DNA of 33,784 nt from Clostridia bacterium (GCA_017466805.1 JAFTTN010000032.1:1-33784), one strand, 5' to 3'. Counted from the first letter of the stretch, positions 1 to 5,514 are shown. The notes: a model not told the origin generated them from the sequence alone. Translations and numbers: made by a program.

Positions 1-2
1 GT

Positions 3-452
3 AATTCTTCATCTTCATCGCATACGAAGCACCCCACAGAAAAATATATATATGGCAGTATAAGAGCATGGGGATGGGCGAAAGAAAAACTTGCCGGATT
101 AGACATAACACCCAATTGCATAAGAGCATATCGCGGGTGCGACAGTATGAAGAAAACCATGTTGAGCGAATATATTCAAGTTGCTTGTGAATATGGAATT
201 AGTATAAAAGAGATTATTGGCACAGTTACCGCACAGAAATTTAATTATTTGTATGAAGATGATTCTATATGGGTGGATGAGCATAGTTTGAATAGATGGA
301 AATCTTTCTTTGAACATCCAAGAAGATTTTGGATAAAAAATAGGATTAAAGGGATAGGTTTTGCTTTTACAATAAAAATCGCACGAAACATAAAATATGT
401 TCAGAAAAAACGATATCTGCAAGATTTAACACAATTTTATTCTGTAAAATGA
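3..452 (+). CDS. 3' part of an uncharacterised protein, open at the left edge
   Basis: The reading frame is open from the first complete codon of the window and stops with TGA at 450-452, so this is probably the C-terminal part (about 149 codons) of a longer gene. An internal ATG at 147 would give a 101-residue protein, but it has no convincing ribosome site in front of it, and the frame upstream continues without a stop (residues reading YIYGSIRAWGWAKEKLAG and onward). The C-terminal half is basic, with a run of K/R near IKNRIKG and VQKKRYLQ, and no membrane segment is evident. I do not recognise the family. A short TGACA/TGTCA hairpin overlaps the stop codon but lacks a T-tract. Confidence 0.5.
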   Translation, partial: NSSSSSHTKHPTEKYIYGSIRAWGWAKEKLAGLDITPNCIRAYRGCDSMKKTMLSEYIQVACEYGISIKEIIGTVTAQKFNYLYEDDSIWVDEHSLNRWKSFFEHPRRFWIKNRIKGIGFAFTIKIARNIKYVQKKRYLQDLTQFYSVK

Positions 453-524
453 CAGTTTGTCAGTTCTACAACGATTCGATATAGAGTGTTTAAAGTACTT
501 CAATAAATACGAGGTTGTGTTTTG

Positions 525-1043
525 ATGAGCGAGCTAAGATTGATGTCGCCGACGGCTGAATATGCCGAGCAGATTGACGGGTTTAGGGCGGAAATGCTTG
601 AAGCAGAGAGCGATTTTGCGGGTTGCGGCGGCTTGAAGCATTGCAACTGTGCGGCGGATTGGCTTGACGAGCTCGAGCTGTTAAAGGGCGAATCAACCTG
701 TCCAAACGGGCTTGTGCCTTCAAGCAGCTTTCTTGCTGTATGTAAAGGGCGTGTTGTCGGGGTTATCGAGCTTCGACATAGGATAGATACCCCGATTTTG
801 AGCAGTTGGGGCGGACATATCGGCTTTTCGGTGCGCCCGTCGGAGCGTAGAAGGGGATACGCAAAGGAAATGCTTCGGCAACTGCTTTCGGTATGCCGCG
901 CGCGTGGTATGGGTAGTGTGCTTGTTACCTGCGGCTCCGAAAATATTGCAAGCGAAAGAACGATAACCGCAAACGGCGGAGTGTTTGATTCCGAAATTAC
1001 GGTTGACGGGCGAAAAATCAAGCGTTTTTGGATAAAATTGTAA
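525..1043 (+). CDS. GNAT-family N-acetyltransferase
   Basis: A 172-residue protein of the GNAT fold, which transfers an acetyl group from acetyl-CoA to an amine; the substrate cannot be inferred. The central strand IGFSVRPSERRRGYAKEML (about residues 105-123) carries the acetyl-CoA pyrophosphate-binding pattern R-R-x-G-x-A at RRRGYA, and the preceding FLAVCKGRVVGVIELRHR is the usual strand pair before it. ATG 525 is chosen over TTG 522 because GAGG lies at 511-514. The general plan, with an N-terminal 'M.P...YAEQI..FR.E' segment, resembles the clostridial GNATs often annotated as 'predicted acetyltransferase'. It is a single gene that ends at a bidirectional terminator shared with the converging reverse gene. 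Confidence 0.85.
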   Translation: MSELRLMSPTAEYAEQIDGFRAEMLEAESDFAGCGGLKHCNCAADWLDELELLKGESTCPNGLVPSSSFLAVCKGRVVGVIELRHRIDTPILSSWGGHIGFSVRPSERRRGYAKEMLRQLLSVCRARGMGSVLVTCGSENIASERTITANGGVFDSEITVDGRKIKRFWIKL

Positions 1044-1046
1044 ACA

Positions 1047-1076
1047 AAAAGACGGCACAGAGCACCGTCTTTTTTG
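1047..1076. terminator. Bidirectional rho-independent terminator
   Basis: A perfect 7-bp stem (AAGACGG at 1049-1055, CCGTCTT at 1065-1071) with a 9-nt loop is followed by T's on the forward strand and preceded by A's, which are T's on the reverse strand. It sits between two converging genes and can end both. Confidence 0.85.
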
Positions 1077-1083
1077 TCGTTGC

Positions 1084-1662
1084 TCATGCTCGAAGTAAAA
1101 AGCACAAACGATTGTAGCTGTTTTCTACGCGGTCGGGGGCGAAATCATCTACGTTGTGGTGTGTGAACACAAGCATCCAAGAAAAGCTTTCGTCGAAAAC
1201 GTAAAGGTCGTCCGGAAGAAGCGGATCGAACCACTCTTCTTCGTTTTCGTAATCGTAGGTCATGTAACACTTCCATTCGTTGTAGATGTGTTCTGCGAAG
1301 GATTTTGGATCATCGTGAACGGCAACGAAGCCGATTGAGGCTCTGTCGTCCTTCAATAAATGCATTCCGACGTATCCTTCTAATTCAACGTCGCTCATAA
1401 AGTAGACTGGGTTGTTAATACTCGAAAGAAAAGAAATCGCTTCCGCAAAGTCTATTTCCTTGTAGCACTTGATTTTAGACCAGTATACAACCTTGTCGAA
1501 CTTTGGAAGCGGATATACGTGTGCGTTTGGGTTTTTCGAATAATATTCCTCGCGCCATTTGAGTGCGCTTGCCATATATTCTTCGGGCGTTTCGATAAAT
1601 GTCGATTCGAACCTTTCGCGTACCTGCTTTGCTCGCTCTTCGTTTAAAAGGGTGTAGTCCAT
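1084..1662 (-). CDS. Uncharacterised acidic protein, immunity-like composition
   Basis: A 192-residue soluble protein with no signal peptide or membrane segment. It starts at ATG (1662) behind a strong AGGAGG site and a consensus sigma-A promoter on the reverse strand. Visible features are an acidic stretch near residues 140-150 (YDYENEEEWFDPLLPDD) and an aromatic C-terminal segment SFSWMLVFTHH. Endings of this type, where a W/F-rich strand precedes TH(H/E), occur in several uncharacterised and immunity-type proteins, but I cannot assign a family. It is monocistronic, since it has its own promoter and terminator. Function unknown. Confidence 0.8.
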   Translation of the reverse strand: MDYTLLNEERAKQVRERFESTFIETPEEYMASALKWREEYYSKNPNAHVYPLPKFDKVVYWSKIKCYKEIDFAEAISFLSSINNPVYFMSDVELEGYVGMHLLKDDRASIGFVAVHDDPKSFAEHIYNEWKCYMTYDYENEEEWFDPLLPDDLYVFDESFSWMLVFTHHNVDDFAPDRVENSYNRLCFLLRA

Positions 1663-1696
1663 AGTAACCTCCTGTAAATGAGTTTTTTAACCTTAC

Positions 1697-1725
1697 ATTA
1701 TATTTATGGGTATATGGTTTGTCAA
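1697..1725 (-). promoter_or_regulatory. Consensus sigma-A promoter for the reverse gene at 1084-1662
   Basis: On the reverse strand TTGACA (1725-1720), a 17-nt spacer and TATAAT (1702-1697) match the housekeeping consensus perfectly, 35 nt upstream of the start codon at 1662. Confidence 0.9.
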
Positions 1726-1784
1726 GTGTTATTTTTCGCTGTGCGGTTAAAAACCGCGGGAATAATTATTTTTTTTATTTTCTA

Positions 1785-1813
1785 TTGACATTCAAGCTCT
1801 TTTGTGATATTCT
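1785..1813 (+). promoter_or_regulatory. Sigma-A promoter of the tRNA-Ser cluster
   Basis: TTGACA at 1785-1790, a 17-nt spacer ending in TGA (an extended -10 feature) and TATTCT at 1808-1813. It reads towards the two serine tRNA genes. Because an extra ~190-bp segment lies between promoter and first tRNA, the primary transcript would carry a long structured leader. Confidence 0.8.
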
Positions 1814-1846
1814 AATTTGGCTGACTAATTCGGAATAGACATATTT

Positions 1847-1869
1847 TATATGGAGAGATATCGAAGCGG
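1847..1869 (+). repeat. Partial copy of the 5' end of tRNA-Ser(UGA)
   Basis: These 23 bases are identical to 2039-2061, which cover the 5' flank, acceptor strand and early D-arm of the intact tRNA-Ser(UGA) gene. Sequence identity ends at 1870, and no other part of a tRNA follows. It is a 5' tRNA fragment forming a direct repeat around the segment 1870-2038. Confidence 0.85.
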
Positions 1870-2038
1870 GAACGAAACCGAGCGCACCCGGTGGGTGAAA
1901 CAGCGAGGGTGAGTTCGCGCAGCGGTCGAAAAAATCGAGTGTTATAAACGCAAAGATTTTTTCGGGCACCGCAAGCCGGACATAACGGGGCGGAGCCTCG
2001 CGGCAAAGGCAGTATAACAAAAAGAATTACAGCTTTTG
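1870..2038 (+). other. Candidate structured RNA element E1 in the tRNA leader
   Basis: No credible coding frame. A closing stem GCGGT (1922-1926) / ACCGC (1968-1972) encloses AAAAAATC (1929-1936) / GATTTTTT (1955-1962) and a small GTGT/ACGC hairpin. The blocks ACAGCGAG, GAGTT, CAGCGGTCG and CGGGCACCGC recur in the same order at 3527-3681, where the inner stem has different bases but still pairs. This supports a conserved RNA fold. Function unknown; it would be transcribed from the promoter at 1785-1813. Confidence 0.55.
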
Positions 2039-2043
2039 TATAT

Positions 2044-2132
2044 GGAGAGATATCGAAGCGGTCATAACGAGGCGGTCTTGAAAACCGTTTGGGTGCAAGC
2101 CCACGTGGGTTCGAATCCCACTCTCTCCGCCA
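2044..2132 (+). tRNA. tRNA-Ser (anticodon UGA)
   Basis: A class II tRNA with acceptor strands GGAGAGA and TCTCTCC, discriminator G and encoded CCA (2130-2132). The anticodon loop CTTGAAA carries TGA at 2079-2081, reading UCN serine codons. A long variable arm follows the anticodon stem, as in serine tRNAs, and the T-loop is GGTTCGAATCC. Confidence 0.97.
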
Positions 2133-2142
2133 AACTCTAAAA

Positions 2143-2166
2143 GGGCGGAAGGGAGACCAACCGCCC
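2143..2166 (+). other. Spacer hairpin between the two tRNA genes
   Basis: GGGCGG (2143-2148) pairs with CCGCCC (2161-2166). There is no T-tract, so it is more likely a processing feature of a two-tRNA transcript than a terminator. Confidence 0.4.
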
Positions 2167-2199
2167 CGAAAAGAGAATATTAATTAACATTTTCACCTT

Positions 2200-2289
2200 G
2201 GAGAAGTACTCAAGTGGTGAAGAGGCGCCCCTGCTAAGGGTGTAGGTCGGGCAACTGGCGCGAGGGTTCAAATCCCTCCTTCTCCGCCA
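2200..2289 (+). tRNA. tRNA-Ser (anticodon GCU)
   Basis: A class II tRNA with acceptor strands GGAGAAG and CTTCTCC, discriminator G and encoded CCA (2287-2289). The loop CTGCTAA carries GCT at 2233-2235, reading AGC/AGU serine codons. A long variable arm and the T-loop GGTTCAAATCC are present. Its last 20 bases plus the next A recur at 2655-2675. Confidence 0.97.
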
Positions 2290-2291
2290 AC

Positions 2292-2332
2292 AAGAAACGA
2301 CAATTTTCGACAGAAGATTGTCGTTTCTTTTT
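2292..2332 (+). terminator. Terminator of the tRNA-Ser operon
   Basis: A perfect 13-bp stem (2292-2304 with 2317-2329) and a 12-nt loop are followed by a T-rich tract immediately behind tRNA-Ser(GCU). Confidence 0.9.
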
Positions 2333-2333
2333 G

Positions 2334-2423
2334 TTCTTTTCACTATTCTCTTTTCGCTCTTCTCTTTTCTCACAAATTGTCGTTTCCAGAGAAAAGATAA
2401 GAGAGAAAAGTGAAGAGAAAAGG
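2334..2423. repeat. Imperfect polypyrimidine/polypurine inverted repeat
   Basis: A CT-rich arm (about 2335-2373) is answered by a GA-rich arm (about 2391-2423); GAGAAAAG/CTTTTCTC blocks pair with interruptions. A small GCTTTGC-TCC-GCAAAGC hairpin follows at 2426-2442. No coding frame is credible here. Confidence 0.5.
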
Positions 2424-2490
2424 TAGCTTTGCTCCGCAAAGCATTAAATTCAAAAGCTTATATATAGACATTTATTTTATTCTACCTTTC

Positions 2491-2533
2491 CAAAACAAAG
2501 AAGTCGTACGAAGTACGGCTTTTTTGTTTTGTT
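2491..2533. repeat. 43-bp hairpin repeat, copy 1
   Basis: Identical over 43 bp to 3484-3526. Its core AGTCGTAC-GAA-GTACGGCT folds into a hairpin with flanking AAAACAAA/TTTTGTTTT complementarity and a T-tract, so it can also act as a terminator. The two copies bracket the gene at 2902-3375. Confidence 0.85.
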
Positions 2534-2538
2534 CTGAA

Positions 2539-2675
2539 GGGATTTGAAGGGTGAGCAAAAAGGTGTCGGGGACACGTTTTTGCCACCACGGGTTTGCGAA
2601 ACGGAGGAAGCGAGAGTGCGATGGAATCGCACGGCAAGCGACGGAGTTCGCAAAAAATCCCTCCTTCTCCGCCAA
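2539..2675. other. Candidate structured element E2 ending in a tRNA-Ser 3' copy
   Basis: Nested complementarities are visible: GGGATTT (2540-2546) with AAATCCC (2655-2661); CAAAAAgGTGTC with GACACgTTTTTG; TTTGCGAA (near 2593) with TTCGCAAA (near 2647); and an inner GTGCGA/TCGCAC hairpin. The 3' closing strand is itself part of a 21-bp copy of the tRNA-Ser(GCU) 3' end. No gene is evident. It could be an RNA, or a remnant attachment site. Confidence 0.45.
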
Positions 2676-2789
2676 AGAATAACCATCATTCTGATACAAC
2701 GGAATGAAGGTTATTTTATACCTAAATCCGCAATTTGAGTACATTTGGAGAGGTAAAACACCTTACTGTTTCATTTTCTTCCGTTTCAA

Positions 2790-2863
2790 ATCGTTAAAAT
2801 ACAGGTTATCGTTAAATTACAACCATAATCGTTGATTTATAAGTGTAATTGTTGAATTACAGA
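2790..2863. repeat. Four ~20-bp tandem repeats upstream of a membrane-protein gene
   Basis: Copies of the pattern ATCGTTRAATTACA have their GTT at 2793, 2811, 2831 and 2851, a spacing of 18-20 bp, about two helical turns. They lie 40-110 bp upstream of the start at 2902 and could be operator sites. Confidence 0.6.
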
Positions 2864-2901
2864 AGAAAATATGCTATATTTATAGATAAAGAGGTGATAT
2901 T

Positions 2902-3375
2902 ATGAGGTTTAACACCCACAATAGAACACCAAAAATCGAAATTAAGAAATCTCTTAAGATTATGCTTGCGATCGGTTTTGGTTTGATAATTTCATTCTTT
3001 CTTTTTATGGCCATCGTATGTTCCTTGTATATAGAAAGCGTTATGCCTGCCGTTGTGATACTTACTCCTGTATTGGTGCTTGCAATACTAATTGCAATAT
3101 CACAAAAGGACATGGAAAAAGCTTTTGTTGAAATCGTTGACGATGTGGTTTCTGTTACAGATTACTATTTCGGTGTCAAAAAAGAAAAAACGTTTTCAAT
3201 GTGCGAAATTGAAACTGCAGAAATTCTGATTGGTTGTTCAATTCGAGTGCGCGGCTACCGATACAGTAATGCTGGCTGTACTTACATTGTTTTTAGAGGC
3301 AATGGCGGTAAATATATGTTTAAGGTTATATGTGTTCCCGAAACAAAGGAGTTTTTCGGTAAATATCTTAATTAA
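2902..3375 (+). CDS. Small membrane protein with two TM helices and a C-terminal beta-rich domain
   Basis: 157 residues. Two hydrophobic segments (about 21-43 and 47-66) form a hairpin in the membrane, and the rest (67-157) is a soluble domain rich in predicted strands (VSVTDYYFGVKKEKTFSMCEIETAEIL) that ends in FGKYLN. The layout resembles bacterial PH-like membrane proteins, and is similar in plan to the protein at 8236-8688, though the sequences are not clearly related. It starts at ATG 2902 behind AGAGGTGAT. The gene is alone, flanked by tandem repeats on both sides and boxed by the two 43-bp repeats, and its A+T content is higher than that of the housekeeping genes. This suggests a cassette-like acquisition. 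Function unknown. Confidence 0.8.
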   Translation: MRFNTHNRTPKIEIKKSLKIMLAIGFGLIISFFLFMAIVCSLYIESVMPAVVILTPVLVLAILIAISQKDMEKAFVEIVDDVVSVTDYYFGVKKEKTFSMCEIETAEILIGCSIRVRGYRYSNAGCTYIVFRGNGGKYMFKVICVPETKEFFGKYLN

Positions 3376-3386
3376 TCGCAAGCGTT

Positions 3387-3445
3387 TGCACCCCCTGACT
3401 CAAATATGCACCCCCCCTAAATTGACTTTGCACCCCCTAACTTCA
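3387..3445. repeat. Three TGCACCCCC repeats downstream of the membrane-protein gene
   Basis: TGCACCCCC begins at 3387, 3407 and 3429 (20 and 22 bp apart), each followed by a CTRA-like stretch. There is no coding frame and no hairpin. They lie about 10 bp after the stop of the preceding gene. Confidence 0.6.
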
Positions 3446-3483
3446 GAAGGGTGTGCCTTTGTATCAAAATTAGGGTTGGTCTT

Positions 3484-3526
3484 CAAAACAAAGAAGTCGT
3501 ACGAAGTACGGCTTTTTTGTTTTGTT
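3484..3526. repeat. 43-bp hairpin repeat, copy 2
   Basis: Identical to 2491-2533. As in copy 1 it is followed within about 10 bp by GGATTTGAA and a structured segment, so hairpin plus element appears to be a repeated unit. Confidence 0.85.
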
Positions 3527-3681
3527 GCAGTAAGGATTTGAAATCGAGCGCGCGACGGGGGAAGCCAACGAGCACCGTCGGGGGCGGATACAGCGAGCCG
3601 TTTGAGTTGCAGCGGTCGGATTTTTGCACCGAAGCTAATAAGCGCAGGCGAACAAAAATACGGGCACCGCAAAATCAAATC
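3527..3681 (+). other. Candidate structured RNA element E3 (relative of E1)
   Basis: GATTTGA (3535-3541) pairs with TCAAATC (3675-3681) as an outer stem. Inside, GCGGT (3612-3616) pairs with ACCGC (3666-3670) around ATTTTTG (3620-3626) / CAAAAAT (3653-3659). ACAGCGAG, GAGTT, CAGCGGTCG and CGGGCACCGC appear in the same order as in E1 at 1870-2038, while the A/T stem uses different bases. No gene is seen between 3376 and 3795. Confidence 0.55.
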
Positions 3682-3736
3682 ACGTATCAAAGGCAAAATC
3701 ATACGACGATCGTCGATAGCTATTTTTATGTTTGTA

Positions 3737-3765
3737 TTTACTTTTGATTTGCTTTGTGCTATTAT
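3737..3765 (+). promoter_or_regulatory. Sigma-A-like promoter of the PrsW operon
   Basis: TTTACT (3737-3742), a 17-nt spacer and TATTAT (3760-3765), 30 nt before the first gene of the operon. Confidence 0.55.
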
Positions 3766-3795
3766 GAAGGTAAACATAAGAAATGAGGTGTATAT

Positions 3796-4062
3796 ATGAA
3801 AAAAAGCCAAAAAGTTTTTTTGACAATTTTACTTTGTATAGCAACGCTCACTACATTATCTTTAACTGCATTTGCAGAGATTACGTCCGGTAATAGTTTT
3901 CCGCCCAGTGACCAAATTATTAAACCCGGTATGCAACCTCCGATGATCACCATGTTAAAAGAAAACGGCGGACTTTTATTTACAACGTTGTTAATCGGAA
4001 TTGCATTGGGAATAGGCGGCACTTTGTTGGTTCAGCGTATTCGCCGCAAGAAAAAACAGTGA
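3796..4062 (+). CDS. Small bitopic membrane protein with signal peptide
   Basis: 88 residues. A signal peptide or N-terminal anchor (MKKSQK plus a hydrophobic core ending in TAFA, about residues 1-27) leads into a short extracytoplasmic stretch (ITSGNSFPPSDQIIKPGMQPP). A second hydrophobic helix (about 57-80, LLFTTLLIGIALGIGGTLLV) and a basic tail RIRRKKKQ follow. The predicted mature form is type I: a tiny external domain, one helix and a positive cytoplasmic anchor. A GAGGTG site precedes the ATG. The stop overlaps the next gene's GTG start (GTGA), indicating translational coupling with two further membrane genes, the last a PrsW-type protease. This makes it a possible substrate or accessory subunit; that is inference. 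Confidence 0.75.
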   Translation: MKKSQKVFLTILLCIATLTTLSLTAFAEITSGNSFPPSDQIIKPGMQPPMITMLKENGGLLFTTLLIGIALGIGGTLLVQRIRRKKKQ

Positions 4063-4670
4063 ACGTTTTTGCTTTAATTGTTGCTTTTTGTGCGGTTGTA
4101 TTTGGGGTGATGACCGTTTTAAAGCAACAAACTACGTTGTTTTATAAAATCATTGTATTTTCTGCAGGCTCGTATTTGTTGGCGGTGATTTATCGGGTCC
4201 TTTATGCGATTTTAATACCTGTTCCCGCCTTTCACGCAGGGTATTTAACCTATGCAGGCACGTTTTTGTTTTTGCTTAGCGGCTTTTTTGCCGAGCCAAA
4301 AGAGGCTTTTAAGGGAATAAAAACACGCGCAAAAGTGCCGGCAATGATACCTACTTTGGTTATCATTGCTTGGGGTGTATGGAATACAACAAACGGGCAT
4401 AGCGTTCTTTCGCAATTATTATTAATTCCCGTATCGCTGACTGCATATTACGCATTTTTGGGGCTGCTTATTCCGTCAAAAGCCGGTGAATACGCCGATG
4501 ATCTGCGTGTTTATCAGGTTGTTGTCTTGCTGTTTTGTTTGATGCAGCCTATTATGTTGGTGTCTATGCTCACCCGCGAACACACGACCTTGCCGATTTT
4601 GTTCCATTCGGTGTTATCGGCTGCCACTGTGATAACAGCTTATTGGGGGTGCAAGCGATGGTCTATATAA
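4059..4670 (+). CDS. Polytopic membrane protein, unknown family
   Basis: 203 residues with about six or seven hydrophobic segments, starting directly at the N-terminus (NVFALIVAFCAVVFGVMTVL) and ending with TVITAYWGC before a short basic end. The start is GTG 4059, overlapping the upstream stop by 4 nt; no other start with a better site is visible. Its 3' end overlaps the next gene by 13 nt. I do not recognise the family, and no catalytic motif or nucleotide-binding site is apparent. Its position between a candidate substrate and a PrsW-like protease suggests a role in the same membrane complex. Confidence 0.75.
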   Translation: MNVFALIVAFCAVVFGVMTVLKQQTTLFYKIIVFSAGSYLLAVIYRVLYAILIPVPAFHAGYLTYAGTFLFLLSGFFAEPKEAFKGIKTRAKVPAMIPTLVIIAWGVWNTTNGHSVLSQLLLIPVSLTAYYAFLGLLIPSKAGEYADDLRVYQVVVLLFCLMQPIMLVSMLTREHTTLPILFHSVLSAATVITAYWGCKRWSI

Positions 4671-5233
4671 TTTTCATTTGTTTTGCAGTTCCTATGGCGT
4701 TGATGCTCCCGATTATAAAGGGGCAATCACGTTCGATGATTTTGTTTATGCTTGTCGGTGCTTTTATGGCGGTAAGCTCTGCGGAAATCAACAGCGTGTT
4801 GAGTTTGTTGCTTCAGTTGCCTGTTTATGACGTATCGTTGAGAATAGCACCCGTAACCGAAGAATGTATGAAGGCGTTGCCTGTGTTGGCTTATGCTTTT
4901 CTGTTTAGCGATGATAAAAAAGTCGTGTTACCTCTCGCTATGTCATTGGGAATCGGTTTTGCGATTTTGGAAAACACCTACTATTTAATCAATTCTTTTC
5001 AACAAATCAATTTGCTGTGGGCATTGATTCGCGGAATTTCTTGCAGCCTTGTTCACGGTTTATGCACCTATCTGGTCGGTTGCGGCATTTTATATGTGCG
5101 AAAAGAAAAAAGGCTGTTTTTTGCAGGAACGTTTGGATTATTGACAATTGCTATAACCTTTCACGCCGCATACAATTTATTGGTATGGTCCAAATGGAAT
5201 GTCGCAGGCGTGATGTTACCAATAGTTGTCTAG
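4658..5233 (+). CDS. PrsW-type glutamic intramembrane protease
   Basis: 191 residues and roughly seven helices. The hallmarks of the PrsW (M82/CPBP-like) clan are visible: EECMK (E-E-x-x-K, about residue 69), GFAILEN with a conserved Glu-Asn about 40 residues later, SLVHGLCTYLVG with a His-Gly pair, and TFHAAYN near the C-terminus. In known members, such as Bacillus PrsW, which performs site-1 cleavage of RsiW, these Glu/His residues form the active site within the membrane. The start is ATG 4658 with GGGGGT upstream. It is the last gene of a three-gene overlapping operon. A YhfC-type relative of the same clan is an alternative. Confidence 0.8.
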   Translation: MVYIIFICFAVPMALMLPIIKGQSRSMILFMLVGAFMAVSSAEINSVLSLLLQLPVYDVSLRIAPVTEECMKALPVLAYAFLFSDDKKVVLPLAMSLGIGFAILENTYYLINSFQQINLLWALIRGISCSLVHGLCTYLVGCGILYVRKEKRLFFAGTFGLLTIAITFHAAYNLLVWSKWNVAGVMLPIVV

Positions 5234-5338
5234 TGATTTATATTACCTTTTATTTACAGCAAAAAATTAAAACAACTTTTGTTTCGTTCGGAATAAAACG
5301 TTGTGTACATAGGTGGCAACGAACCTTCTACGCCAAAA

Positions 5339-5369
5339 ACAAGACAGTCCAAAGACTGTCTTGTTTTTT
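5339..5369 (+). terminator. Terminator behind the PrsW operon
   Basis: A perfect 11-bp stem (5339-5349 with 5354-5364), a CAAA tetraloop and a T-run, about 105 nt after the operon's last stop. Confidence 0.9.
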
Positions 5370-5371
5370 AT

Positions 5372-5494
5372 CCAATCCGCAGGATTGGTATATCATCCGC
5401 TTTTTACGAGTATATCTCGCAAAAAAGCGAGTATCTCACCAAGGGCGGTTTTCCGCCCTTGTATCTCATCAGCCGCAGGCTGTATTGCGCTTTC
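5372..5494. repeat. Modular hairpin array with TATMTCAYC linkers
   Basis: Successive hairpins: CCAATCC-GCA-GGATTGG (5372-5388), a longer CGCTTTTT/AAAAAGCG hairpin (about 5399-5429), AAGGGCGG-TTTT-CCGCCCTT (5441-5460), AGCC-GCA-GGCT (5471-5481) and GCG-CTTT-CGC (about 5487-5496). The first three are followed by nearly the same linker (TATATCATC, TATCTCACC, TATCTCATC). Stems differ while linkers are conserved. There is no gene in 5234-5566. Confidence 0.65.
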
Positions 5495-5514
5495 GCGAAT
5501 TTGAAAGATAGGGG

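Noticed and set aside
147..452. Complete gene starting at ATG 147
   Set aside because: No ribosome site precedes this ATG and the frame is open to the window edge, so a truncated longer gene is more likely.
1775..2020. Reverse 81-codon frame over the tRNA leader
   Set aside because: It covers the tRNA promoter and element E1, whose conservation is in RNA stems rather than in codons.
2291..2654. Complete integrative island at tRNA-Ser(GCU)
   Set aside because: Only 364 bp with no integrase, excisionase or cargo lie between the 21-bp copies; at most a scar.
2790..2863. Possible CRISPR array
   Set aside because: The repeat units are only about 14 bp, directly tandem without spacers, and no cas gene is present.
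5017..5511. Forward frame of 164 codons running from the PrsW gene into the hairpin array
   Set aside because: It crosses a stop-containing operon end, a terminator and the hairpin modules; no ribosome site.
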